From positions 1 to 9,675 of the forward strand of contig CAUDDP010000070.1 of NCBI GenBank assembly GCA_958448395.1: a stretch of DNA of 9,675 nt. The letters are read 5' to 3'. How positions within the stretch are numbered: the first letter of the stretch is position 1; the number at the start of each line of letters is the position of its first letter. Origin of the DNA: an uncultured Oscillospiraceae bacterium (lineage in GTDB: Bacteria > Bacillota > Clostridia > Oscillospirales > Ruminococcaceae). The notes beneath the pieces were generated by a model, which had not been told where the DNA came from, searched no databases, and worked only from the letters and a program-made list of their open reading frames with translations. Shown piece by piece: positions 1-6,961 of the stretch. The position numbers and the translations under genes were made by a program.

Positions 1-52
1 GGCACAGTTTGTGATTGGCAGCGGTAGAATGCATTCTCGTCGAACTCACATT

Positions 53-81
53 ATTATAGTACAAACGACTCGATGTTTCAA
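53..81 (-). promoter_or_regulatory. Outward-facing sigma-A promoter
   Basis: Read on the minus strand there is a -35 box TTGAAA (76-81), a 17-bp spacer and a perfect -10 box TATAAT (53-58). Transcription would start near position 46 and leave the window to the left, so the gene it serves is not visible. A perfect 10-bp palindrome, GAATGCATTC (28-37), lies just downstream of the predicted start and could be an operator or part of the leader. The box match is seen directly; activity is inferred. Confidence 0.6.
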
Positions 82-127
82 TTGCTTTTTTGTGAACACT
101 TGTTAGGTATGAATCTGTTTTCTGGAA

Positions 128-152
128 TAAAAAAGAGCCGCCGAAGCGACTC
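128..152 (-). terminator. Rho-independent terminator of the tspO unit
   Basis: On the minus strand a 7-bp stem (arms 146-152 and 135-141, one G-U pair) with a TTCG tetraloop is followed directly by six T residues. The stem overlaps the TGA stop codon of the TspO gene, so the gene ends inside its own terminator. The next promoter, at 53-81, is downstream of it, which supports a transcription boundary here. Confidence 0.8.
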
Positions 153-624
153 AATTCAAAATAAAAGTACCGATATTTAGATAGCTTGCAAAAAGCAGCC
201 AAAGTAGATAGGGAATGTTCCAATAGACAGCACTTTTTCGGATGCCACGGAAAACGATCATCATTGCAATGACCAATATGACAAGGAGTGAGATGATACC
301 TGCTGCTATGCCAAACATTTGGAATCGGAAAAACACAATGCTCCATGAGAAATTCACCAGCAACTGCAATGCATACAAAATGAGGGCATTGCGTATTTTT
401 CGTCTGGGTGCATTCGCATTTTGAATGAGATAGGCGGAAATTGCCATCATAGCGTAGAGGATTCCCCACATGACTGGAAAAATCCATCCGGGTGGAGAAA
501 GTGGTGGTTTTTGTAGTTCCTGATAAACTGCACTAATATCCCCAGCTAACCATCCAGATGCAAAACCAACCAATTCTGTTGCAATTATCCAGAGGAAGAA
601 ATCTGTTAGTGTTCCTTTTTTCAT
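151..624 (-). CDS. tspO: TspO/MBR family tryptophan-rich sensory protein
   Basis: This 157-residue protein has the usual length and layout of the TspO/MBR (peripheral benzodiazepine receptor-like) family: about five hydrophobic helices with short loops. The diagnostic motif is seen at residues 39-57 (KPPLSPPGWIFPVMW then GILY). It is followed by the conserved Asn/Trp pair of helix 3 (LVNFSWS, N91 and W94) and a Pro-Tyr-Leu-Leu-Trp stretch near residue 138 in helix 5. Family members bind porphyrins and other hydrophobic ligands and have been linked to tetrapyrrole handling and stress responses; the ligand here cannot be told. The ATG at 624 has a strong AGGAGG site 5-6 bases upstream. It is a single-gene unit, with the esterase terminator upstream (683-720) and its own terminator at the stop codon. 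A TAGAAT box near 650 could be the -10, but no good -35 is visible. Confidence 0.93.
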   Translation of the reverse strand: MKKGTLTDFFLWIIATELVGFASGWLAGDISAVYQELQKPPLSPPGWIFPVMWGILYAMMAISAYLIQNANAPRRKIRNALILYALQLLVNFSWSIVFFRFQMFGIAAGIISLLVILVIAMMIVFRGIRKSAVYWNIPYLLWLLFASYLNIGTFILN

Positions 625-682
625 ACTGCACCTCCTGCTTTTTTATTCTATGCAGAAGGGATGAAAATTATTTGCATTTGCA

Positions 683-720
683 AAAAAATTGGGGCTGTTG
701 CAAGAAATTGCAACAGCCCC
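683..720 (-). terminator. Rho-independent terminator of the esterase gene
   Basis: A perfect 13-bp stem (arms 708-720 and 691-703) closes a four-base loop and, read on the minus strand, is followed by AATTTTTTT. It lies about 30 bases after the esterase stop codon and separates that gene from tspO. It is the strongest hairpin in the left half of the window. Confidence 0.9.
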
Positions 721-747
721 TGCATTGACAAACAATTGAAATTAGCT

Positions 748-2625
748 TTAATAGATTAATGTAACGCTTTCCAGTTCCATATTGCCCCAATAATTGAAGA
801 TCTGAAGCGTATCCTGTGTGTTTGTAATTTTAAAAGAAATGGTGTTATCATCTTTTAAATCAGCCGCACTGTAATCTAATTGTACTGTCCATCCGCCCAG
901 TACCAGTTTGCCGCCAAATCCATAGCCAACATCGCCCTTCAATTGCAATACAATTTCCTTTATCGCAGATGGTTGATAAGCACCTAATGAGTAAGAAGTG
1001 CCATATGCAACATCCGTTAGTACCACTTTCTTTTCAGAAGGTGTGGGGGCGGTCGTTGTAGTTGGTTTAGTAGTTGTAGTAGCCGTGGTGGTTGTAGTCG
1101 GTTTAGCAGTTGTAGTGGTTGTGGTCGTTGTAGTCGGCTTAGCAGTTGTAGTGGTTGTGGTGGTCGTAGTCGGCTTAGCAGTTGTAGTAGTTGTAGTCGG
1201 TTTAGCAGTTGTAGTGGTTGTGGTCGTTGTAGTCGGTTTAGCAGTTGTAGTGGTTGTAGTAGTCGGTTTAGCAGTTGTAGTCGGCTTAGTAGTCACAGTG
1301 TCACCACAGTATAAAATTACATCTGAAAGTGTAACATCGCCATACCATTTATGCAACGTAATTGAATCATAATCCTGATCCAAAGATACAGTCAGTACAT
1401 TGCCCTGCATATCGTCTTGGGTATAATTCTGGTAAGAAGCCCAGTTACCAAAAGCAACACAGCCGTTCATACCATACTGTAAATTGCCGGAGAAGACAAA
1501 TGAAATCGCAGAAATATTGGAATATGCCTGCAAGTCATAGGATTCGCCGATTGTGACATCGGAAAGATGAATTTCAGATGCATCAGAAGGAATGGTTGCC
1601 TTTGTAGTGGTAGTCGTTGCTTTTGTTGTAGTTGGCTTAGTGGTTGCCATGATAGTGGTAATTGGCTGCGTGGTGGTTGTCGGTTTTGCTGTGGTCGTAG
1701 TTGTAATTGTGGTAGTTGCAGTTGTGGTAGAGGTTGTAGTTGTAACAGGCTTATCTGTTCCGGTTTCTTGGAAATAACCATCTAGCAAGCCAGCCCAGTA
1801 CTTACCCATGTTCTCATAGCCAGCTTCATTCGGGTGAACACCGTCATAAAGATCGGTCTGATAGTTCACAACGCTGTTGATATCGGCAAAGCGTACATTT
1901 TTACCCTCGCTCTGCATTTGCAGAACCAGATTGTAAATGGAAGTGTTGTAGCTGTCAATACAACCGGTTACAGTCTCCATCAGCTGTTGCTTTTCTGCAT
2001 CTGTGCTGCCCCATGCATTGATGCCATAGGCACCCAGCCAGTCAGCTCGTAGAATTGCATCAATATCTGGAATCGTAGAAACATAGATCACATCATCGTC
2101 GTTTAAATCCTGCAAGATGACATTGACCAGATTTTCCAAGCGATCGGTAATGCCGTCATTATATTCACTTAGAATATCATTTGTACCAATTTGCAGCAGA
2201 ACGATGTCAGGCTGATAGGAGGCAATCATATTTTTTCCATTATACCAAGTGCTTTGAATGGTTTCCAGAATACCGGAGCGGTGTTCTTTTGTTGTCATTT
2301 CCTGAATGGCATAACCACTGTAACCAGCATTGTTGTCATCATAAGCGATAGTTTCGCCATTGTAGGTGAAGGTATTGGAATTGCTGCCTTTTGGTCCTAC
2401 CATGTCAATGTTGTAGCCCATCTGTTCCAGCTCGTGATACATGTATTTCCGATATGCACCAGAAGTCCAGTATCCATCTGTAATGGAGTCACCAAGTGAC
2501 AGAATTTTGACACTGTCTGTGTCGGTCGCAGATACTGGAACAGAGGAAGCTGTTCCAAGTGCCAAAGAGGAAAGCCCAGTTGCCGCTGCTAAGAATGCAG
2601 CGAGCCCCTTTTTCATTTTGTACAT
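748..2625 (-). CDS. Secreted SGNH/GDSL esterase with two C-terminal modules
   Basis: This 625-residue exported enzyme is probably a carbohydrate O-acetyl esterase related to family CE3. Residues 1-33 form a signal peptide (basic MYKMKKG start, hydrophobic core, small residues near 25-33). The SGNH domain covers about 38-287. Block I is LGDSITDGY (nucleophile S47), block II includes GYSGYAI (G104), block III is IGTND (N149), and block V is DGVHP (D261, H264), so the catalytic set is complete. Linker 1 (about 293-345) is Thr-rich. Module A (351-441) and module B (533-625) are clearly homologous to each other: both show the pattern L(S/T)DV..G.SY.L.AY, an aromatic/Gly core and a closing WYG/YWG. 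They look like beta-sandwich carbohydrate-binding modules, but I cannot assign a CBM family. Linker 2 (444-529) consists of AKP plus Thr runs. No dockerin or cell-wall anchor is seen, so free secretion is inferred. The ATG at 2625 has AAGGA 8 bases upstream. It is monocistronic. Confidence 0.9.
   Translation of the reverse strand: MYKMKKGLAAFLAAATGLSSLALGTASSVPVSATDTDSVKILSLGDSITDGYWTSGAYRKYMYHELEQMGYNIDMVGPKGSNSNTFTYNGETIAYDDNNAGYSGYAIQEMTTKEHRSGILETIQSTWYNGKNMIASYQPDIVLLQIGTNDILSEYNDGITDRLENLVNVILQDLNDDDVIYVSTIPDIDAILRADWLGAYGINAWGSTDAEKQQLMETVTGCIDSYNTSIYNLVLQMQSEGKNVRFADINSVVNYQTDLYDGVHPNEAGYENMGKYWAGLLDGYFQETGTDKPVTTTTSTTTATTTITTTTTAKPTTTTQPITTIMATTKPTTTKATTTTTKATIPSDASEIHLSDVTIGESYDLQAYSNISAISFVFSGNLQYGMNGCVAFGNWASYQNYTQDDMQGNVLTVSLDQDYDSITLHKWYGDVTLSDVILYCGDTVTTKPTTTAKPTTTTTTTAKPTTTTTTTTTAKPTTTTTTAKPTTTTTTTTTAKPTTTTTTTTTAKPTTTTTATTTTKPTTTTAPTPSEKKVVLTDVAYGTSYSLGAYQPSAIKEIVLQLKGDVGYGFGGKLVLGGWTVQLDYSAADLKDDNTISFKITNTQDTLQIFNYWGNMELESVTLIY
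1045..1300. repeat. Tandem repeats coding the Thr-Pro linker
   Basis: The second linker of the esterase is coded by imperfect tandem units, each beginning with an Ala-Lys-Pro codon block and continuing with Thr codons. From about 1100 the successive unit lengths read 36, 36, 27, 36, 30 and 18 bases, all multiples of three. The Thr codons vary (ACA, ACC, ACT), so the DNA is less repetitive than the protein. The antisense strand gives a valine-rich open frame, which is an artefact of this composition. Confidence 0.85.
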
Positions 2626-2700
2626 ACGCTCATTCCTTTCTATAAGTGTGCCGTTTTTGGGTAAGATGTATAGAATTATTTCCTATTTCTTTCTGATTTT

Positions 2701-2729
2701 AGTATACAACTGCTATATAAAAAAGTCAA
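2701..2729 (-). promoter_or_regulatory. Sigma-A promoter of the esterase gene
   Basis: The minus strand shows -35 TTGACT (2724-2729), a 17-bp spacer and -10 TATACT (2701-2706), each one mismatch from consensus. The predicted start near 2694 gives a leader of about 70 bases before the ATG at 2625. No clear operator was found around it. Confidence 0.75.
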
Positions 2730-2808
2730 TCCCCTTTTGAAAGTTTTACAATTCTTCTTTATTTTTTCTGTGAAAATGGTATAGTTTCTTTATACAGAGT
2801 GCAATTTT

Positions 2809-2854
2809 ATCACAAAAAATGGCGGAACGATCTTGTTGTTCCGCCAAGTGTGAT
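2809..2854 (-). terminator. Rho-independent terminator of the Na/Pi cotransporter gene
   Basis: A 9-bp perfect stem (arms 2838-2846 and 2820-2828) is followed on the minus strand by TTTTTT. Outer arms ATCACA (2809-2814) and TGTGAT (2849-2854) extend the symmetry. It lies about 30 bases after the transporter stop and before the esterase promoter. Confidence 0.88.
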
Positions 2855-2876
2855 TCCACAGAAAGAGTTGTGATTT

Positions 2877-4682
2877 TTACTTTTTTGTAGTCTCTGCCAT
2901 CTGTTTATTTTGTGTTAAATACTGTTCCAATTCCAGCATATATCGCTCCAGATTTGCATGATACTGTTCTTGGAAGACTTCGTCTGTTTTCTTGAGATCA
3001 TGCAGATATTCATGCATGTCTCGATTTTCTTCGATTTCAATCAAGCAGCCAGCAATATTAGAACAGTGATCCGAAATTCGTTCAAAGTTGGTCAGCAGAT
3101 CCTGAAAGATGTAACCAAGTTCTACCGTACAGGCTGAATTTTGCAGGCGTTGAATATGCTGCTTTTTCATTCTGGAATTGAAGGTGTCTACCACTTCTTC
3201 CATCGGTTCTACCTGATGTGCCAGCTCCAGATTATCCTGACAGAAAGCATTGAATGCAATTTTGACGGTTTCTGTCAGTGCTGAACGCATGACTTGCAAT
3301 TCTGCTTTTGCTTCGTTGGAAAAAGCAATTTCCTTATCATGCATTTCTTGTGCAGATTGTACGACATTGAGTGCATGGTCACCGATTCGTTCAAAGTTAC
3401 CGATGCCGTGCAGCATTTTGGAAACCGTACGGTTGTCCGAGGATGCAATGCTGTGTTTGGAGATCCGTACCAAATAGGCGTTCAGCTTGTCCTCATACTG
3501 ATCCAGCATTTTTTCCTGTTTTGTAACCGCATGCACAGTGGATTCTGCATATTCCTCTTGTAAGCTGAGTGCTTTTAAAATAGTATCTTCAGCAAGCCGT
3601 GCCATGTCATTCACTGCTGAACGACAGGCTTCAATGGCAACTGCTGGTGTATTCAGCAGGATTTCATCCGGCAATATCAGCTGCTCCTTTTCGGATTCTT
3701 CTTCTGGCACTTTTTTGATTACGAAATACGCCAGTTTTTCAAGCAGCTTGGAGAAGGGAAGCAGCATAAATGTGACAACTACATTAAAAATGGTGTGCAC
3801 CACTGCGATGCCAGCATAGCTGATGGTCCAGTCCATAAAAATGAAATCAACAAATGCATTGACAAGATACAACAGCGGCAACAGGATCAATGTACCAATG
3901 CAGTTGAATGCGATGTGAATAATAGCAACTCTTCTTGCACTGCGGTTGACTCCAATGCTGGAAATCAATGCAGTGACACAGGTGCCGATGTTCTGTCCCA
4001 TAATAATTGGAATTGCCATACTGTAGGTGATGTGACCGGTAATAGAGAGAGATTGCAAAATACCAATTGAGGCAGCAGAACTCTGAATCACAGCAGTGAT
4101 AATTGCACCTGCCAGCACACCAATGATAGGATTATTAAATGCGGTGAGAATCTGAGAGAAGGCGGGAGAGTCTTTCAACGGTTCAACAGAATCTCCCATC
4201 ATAATCATACCAGTGAATAAAATTGAGAAGCCGATTAAAATCCGTCCAATATCTTTTGTTTTATTGTGCTTTGCCGTCATAATCATGATAATACCAATGA
4301 GTGCAAGAATAGGGGAGAAGGATTCCGGCTTCAATAATTTAAGGAAAACGCTTTCTCCGTCGATGCCGGACAATGCCAACAGCCAGACTGTTAATGTAGT
4401 ACCGATGTTAGAACCCATCAGAATTCCAATCGTTTGTCCAAGCTGCATGATACCGGAGTTGACAAGACCGACCAGCATGACGGTTACAGCGGAAGAGGAT
4501 TGGACAGCAGCGGTGATACCGATACCGAATAACAGGCTTTTCCATTTGTTTGAAGTAATTTTTTGCAGGATTATTTCCAGCTTACCGCCTGCCAGTTTTT
4601 CTAAGCCGGAGGACATAACGTTCATACCATACAAGAAGAATGCCAGACCGCCAAATAAGGAGAGAAAAGAAAAAATATCCAT
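2877..4682 (-). CDS. Na/Pi cotransporter family protein with PhoU-like C-terminal domain
   Basis: This is a membrane protein of about 601 residues, of the NptA/PNaS type, predicted to couple sodium entry to phosphate uptake at the cytoplasmic membrane. Two inverted-topology repeats are visible, each with a QSS motif and a G-x-N-I-G-T motif: QSSSA near residues 61-65 with GSNIGTT near 90-96, and QSSAA near 200-204 with GQNIGT near 229-234. Hydrophobic helices run to about residue 325. The soluble region from about 350 to 580 is helical and PhoU-like, a common fusion in this family, thought to be regulatory. Start choice is uncertain. ATG at 4682 is preferred by codon, but an in-frame TTG at 4688 has AGGA at a better 6-base spacing (12 bases from the ATG). 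It is monocistronic, with its own terminator at 2809-2854. No Pho-box is evident. Phosphate as substrate rests on family knowledge. Confidence 0.9.
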   Translation of the reverse strand: MDIFSFLSLFGGLAFFLYGMNVMSSGLEKLAGGKLEIILQKITSNKWKSLLFGIGITAAVQSSSAVTVMLVGLVNSGIMQLGQTIGILMGSNIGTTLTVWLLALSGIDGESVFLKLLKPESFSPILALIGIIMIMTAKHNKTKDIGRILIGFSILFTGMIMMGDSVEPLKDSPAFSQILTAFNNPIIGVLAGAIITAVIQSSAASIGILQSLSITGHITYSMAIPIIMGQNIGTCVTALISSIGVNRSARRVAIIHIAFNCIGTLILLPLLYLVNAFVDFIFMDWTISYAGIAVVHTIFNVVVTFMLLPFSKLLEKLAYFVIKKVPEEESEKEQLILPDEILLNTPAVAIEACRSAVNDMARLAEDTILKALSLQEEYAESTVHAVTKQEKMLDQYEDKLNAYLVRISKHSIASSDNRTVSKMLHGIGNFERIGDHALNVVQSAQEMHDKEIAFSNEAKAELQVMRSALTETVKIAFNAFCQDNLELAHQVEPMEEVVDTFNSRMKKQHIQRLQNSACTVELGYIFQDLLTNFERISDHCSNIAGCLIEIEENRDMHEYLHDLKKTDEVFQEQYHANLERYMLELEQYLTQNKQMAETTKK

Positions 4683-4752
4683 CTGCAAAGCACATCCTAT
4701 TTACAAATTTTCGTCCTTTTTCAAAAAAAGATGATTTTATGTTATCTCTTTT

Positions 4753-4758
4753 ATTATA
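4753..4758 (-). promoter_or_regulatory. Probable -10 box for the Na/Pi cotransporter gene
   Basis: A perfect TATAAT lies about 70 bases upstream of the start codon on the minus strand. No good -35 is found at 16-18 bases; the nearest candidate, TTTACA, is 20 bases away. The promoter may therefore be weak or activator-dependent. Confidence 0.4.
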
Positions 4759-4830
4759 CGAAAAGAAACGCCCTGCTTTGTAAAACGGACGTAAAATAAA
4801 TGTTAAGTTTTCGATTTTTCTGTTTTATTG

Positions 4831-4870
4831 TATAAAAAACAAAAACTGCACGAAAAAGATCGTGCAGTTT
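4831..4870 (-). terminator. Rho-independent terminator of the fructokinase-galE operon
   Basis: An 11-bp perfect stem (arms 4860-4870 and 4843-4853, with ACTGCACGA at its core) with a six-base loop is followed on the minus strand by a long T-rich tail. It lies about 60 bases after the galE stop and marks the end of the three-gene operon. Confidence 0.9.
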
Positions 4871-4932
4871 GTAGGAAATAGACAAAAAGCATAACGATTG
4901 AATAGATTTGAAATGAACCTAAAAATAACAAT

Positions 4933-5925
4933 TTATGCTTCTGCATAGCCATTCGGATGATTTTTGTGCCATCTCCATGCATCGCCGATGATTTCTTCCA
5001 GACTTGCATGCTGTGGATTCCAGCCGAGTACATCCTTTGCCTTTTGGCTGGATGCCACCAGTCTTGCCGGGTCGCCGGCTCTTCTTGGAGATTCAATTGC
5101 CGGAATCGGATGTCCGGTAACGGCTCTTGCTGTTTCGATTACTTCCTTTACAGAGTAGCCAATGCCATTGCCAAGATTGAAGATATTGCTTTCTCCACCA
5201 TTTTGCAGGTAATGAACAGCCAGAATATGTGCCTGTGCCAAGTCAGTAACATGGATATAATCCCGAATGCAGGTGCCATCTGGCGTATCATAGTCTGTGC
5301 CAAAGATAGAAATGGCTTCCCGTTTGCCGTTTGGCACTTGCAGAATGAGCGGAATCAGATGACTTTCCGGATTGTGTGCTTCACCAATGGTGCCAGTTTG
5401 GTCTGCACCACAGGCATTGAAGTATCGCAGGGAAACATAACGCAGACCATGTGCCTTTGCGGTCCAGTAGAACATCTTTTCCATTGCCAGCTTTGTTTCA
5501 CCATAGGGATTCGTCGGACAGGTACGGTCTGTTTCCAGAATCGGAATATGCTCTGGTTCCCCATAAGTTGCTGCGGTCGAGGAGAAGACAATCTGCTTTA
5601 CATCATGTGCCACCATAGCTTCCAGTAACACCTTTGTGCCACATAGGTTGTTGTCATAATATTTCAGTGGCAGATTGACACTTTCGCCAACCAGAGAGCA
5701 GGCAGCGAAGTGAATGACAGCATCAATTTTTTCTTTTGTAAACAGGTCATCCAGAAATGCACGATCCCGAATATCCCCTTGATAGAAGGTGGCACCATCC
5801 GGTACAGCAGCACGGAAACCAGTCAATAGGTTGTCTGCAACAACCACCTCTTCCCCAGCACGAACTAATTCCAATGCCGTATGAGAACCGATATAACCGG
5901 CACCGCCGAATACTAAAATACGCAT
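4933..5925 (-). CDS. galE: UDP-glucose 4-epimerase
   Basis: This 330-residue cytoplasmic enzyme interconverts UDP-glucose and UDP-galactose using bound NAD (Leloir pathway and supply of cell-surface sugars). It is an extended short-chain dehydrogenase. The Rossmann motif GGAGYIG is at 7-13, DNL near 31 binds the NAD ribose, and the catalytic set is T117 (in SSTAATYG), Y141 and K145 (YGETK). The substrate-binding region RYFNACG lies mid-protein. Length matches GalE (about 330-340). The start was set at ATG 5925 because GGAAAGG lies 9 bases upstream. An ATG at 5934 abuts the ribosome site, and the longer open frame upstream overlaps the previous gene without family support. It is the last gene of the operon, 22 bases after the FUSC gene. 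An epimerase acting on another UDP-sugar is possible but less likely. Confidence 0.95.
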   Translation of the reverse strand: MRILVFGGAGYIGSHTALELVRAGEEVVVADNLLTGFRAAVPDGATFYQGDIRDRAFLDDLFTKEKIDAVIHFAACSLVGESVNLPLKYYDNNLCGTKVLLEAMVAHDVKQIVFSSTAATYGEPEHIPILETDRTCPTNPYGETKLAMEKMFYWTAKAHGLRYVSLRYFNACGADQTGTIGEAHNPESHLIPLILQVPNGKREAISIFGTDYDTPDGTCIRDYIHVTDLAQAHILAVHYLQNGGESNIFNLGNGIGYSVKEVIETARAVTGHPIPAIESPRRAGDPARLVASSQKAKDVLGWNPQHASLEEIIGDAWRWHKNHPNGYAEA

Positions 5926-5947
5926 ATTTTTCATCCTTTCCGTTTCG

Positions 5948-6961
5948 TCAAAAATTGTTTTTATAAAAAGACGAGGAACCTCGTCCTTTTTTCGGTAATG
6001 TTTCATAAAAGGTCTGTTTGATTTGCAGCAAGGTGCGTAAATCTAAGAGAATTGCATATAAAATGGCACGGTTTTCAAACTGGCTGCGAGTTTCAGGTAA
6101 TTTTTGTTTCCGATACTGTTCATGCAGATTATCCAATTCGGCAAGTAAGCCTTTGGCATTATTATGTTCATGATACTGGTCACTGACCATTTGCAGATAG
6201 TCTGAAAGCAGTTTTGCCTGTTCTGGAATCAGTGTCAGATTACAAATTTGCCGATATATTATATGCAGAATATCGCATTGTTCTCGCCGCATGATAAGAT
6301 AACGCATAAAATATAGATCTTTTTTCAAATAATGATTATGCATAAAGATGCGTGTTTCCCGTTCCATGCTTGCTAATAGTTGATCTGTTTTTACAAAACA
6401 GCTGCCGTCGTAATTAGAATGTTCCGTCTTTAGCACATGAACTGCCATTCTTTGCAGAATCTTTCGTATTTCATCATCCAGTTCTGCCTGTTTCCTTTGT
6501 ATTTTTAGCAGATTATCTGGCATAAAGCAGTTGAGCAGAATGCCCAGACCGACACCGATGAGCAGTAAGCCGATTTCATTTTTCAGCATGACAAATGATA
6601 CGCCGTTAGCTGCCATATAATGCGTTGCCAGAACTGTATTGACAGCAATGGAATCTTCCATGTGTAGTGCAAAACAAATCAGCAGAAAAATGCAGAAGAA
6701 GATGCCAAATGTCAATGCAGTATTTTGAAACAGATGAAAAATCGGCAGACAGAGTAGTGTCATAATACAGAATGCCAGACCACGCCGCAGGGCACTGCTG
6801 CTGGTTTCTTGTCGCGTGTCCTGAATCGTCAGAAATGCAATGACACCAGCGGAAGCAGCATAGTCCAGATGCAGCATTCCGGCAAGCCACATGGCAAGTA
6901 CTGATCCTACTGTCATTTTTCCGATTTTCAGCCACGGGATGGATTGTAAAAATGTTTTCAA
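5948..6961 (-). CDS. FUSC / aromatic acid exporter family membrane protein
   Basis: The product is about 337 residues with two parts. Residues 10-150 are hydrophobic, with several predicted helices (KIGKMTVGS, LAMWLAGML, the stretch at 60-98, LLLIGVGLGILLN). Residues 150-337 form a charged helical cytoplasmic domain like the C-terminal domain of the ArAE_1 (DUF939) group. Related proteins are proposed to export aromatic acids or act in envelope stress, but the substrate here is unknown. Start: TTG at 6961 is chosen because its TTGA overlaps the TGA stop of the fructokinase gene by 4 bases, the usual sign of translational coupling, and the family begins near this point. ATG at 6991 would add ten residues but has no ribosome site. 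The longer in-frame extension to 7147 lies wholly over kinase coding sequence and is not credible. It is an odd partner between two sugar enzymes. Confidence 0.8.
   Translation of the reverse strand: MKTFLQSIPWLKIGKMTVGSVLAMWLAGMLHLDYAASAGVIAFLTIQDTRQETSSSALRRGLAFCIMTLLCLPIFHLFQNTALTFGIFFCIFLLICFALHMEDSIAVNTVLATHYMAANGVSFVMLKNEIGLLLIGVGLGILLNCFMPDNLLKIQRKQAELDDEIRKILQRMAVHVLKTEHSNYDGSCFVKTDQLLASMERETRIFMHNHYLKKDLYFMRYLIMRREQCDILHIIYRQICNLTLIPEQAKLLSDYLQMVSDQYHEHNNAKGLLAELDNLHEQYRKQKLPETRSQFENRAILYAILLDLRTLLQIKQTFYETLPKKGRGSSSFYKNNF

Noticed and set aside
691..720. The 13-bp inverted repeat as a mobile-element end
   Set aside because: Its position just after a stop codon, its tetraloop and its T-run on the minus strand identify it as a terminator; no second copy is in the window.
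998..1372. Open frame on the plus strand coding a valine-rich protein
   Set aside because: It is the antisense of the Thr-codon linker in the esterase gene; its composition is forced by that repeat and it has no ribosome site or family signal.
3250..4734. Several plus-strand open frames opposite the Na/Pi cotransporter
   Set aside because: They are antisense shadows of a gene with clear family motifs throughout and lack ribosome sites or domains.
5926..6006. Longer galE start at 6006
   Set aside because: The extra 27 residues overlap the end of the FUSC gene and precede the Rossmann strand MRILVFGGAG, where GalE proteins normally begin; the ribosome site fits ATG 5925.
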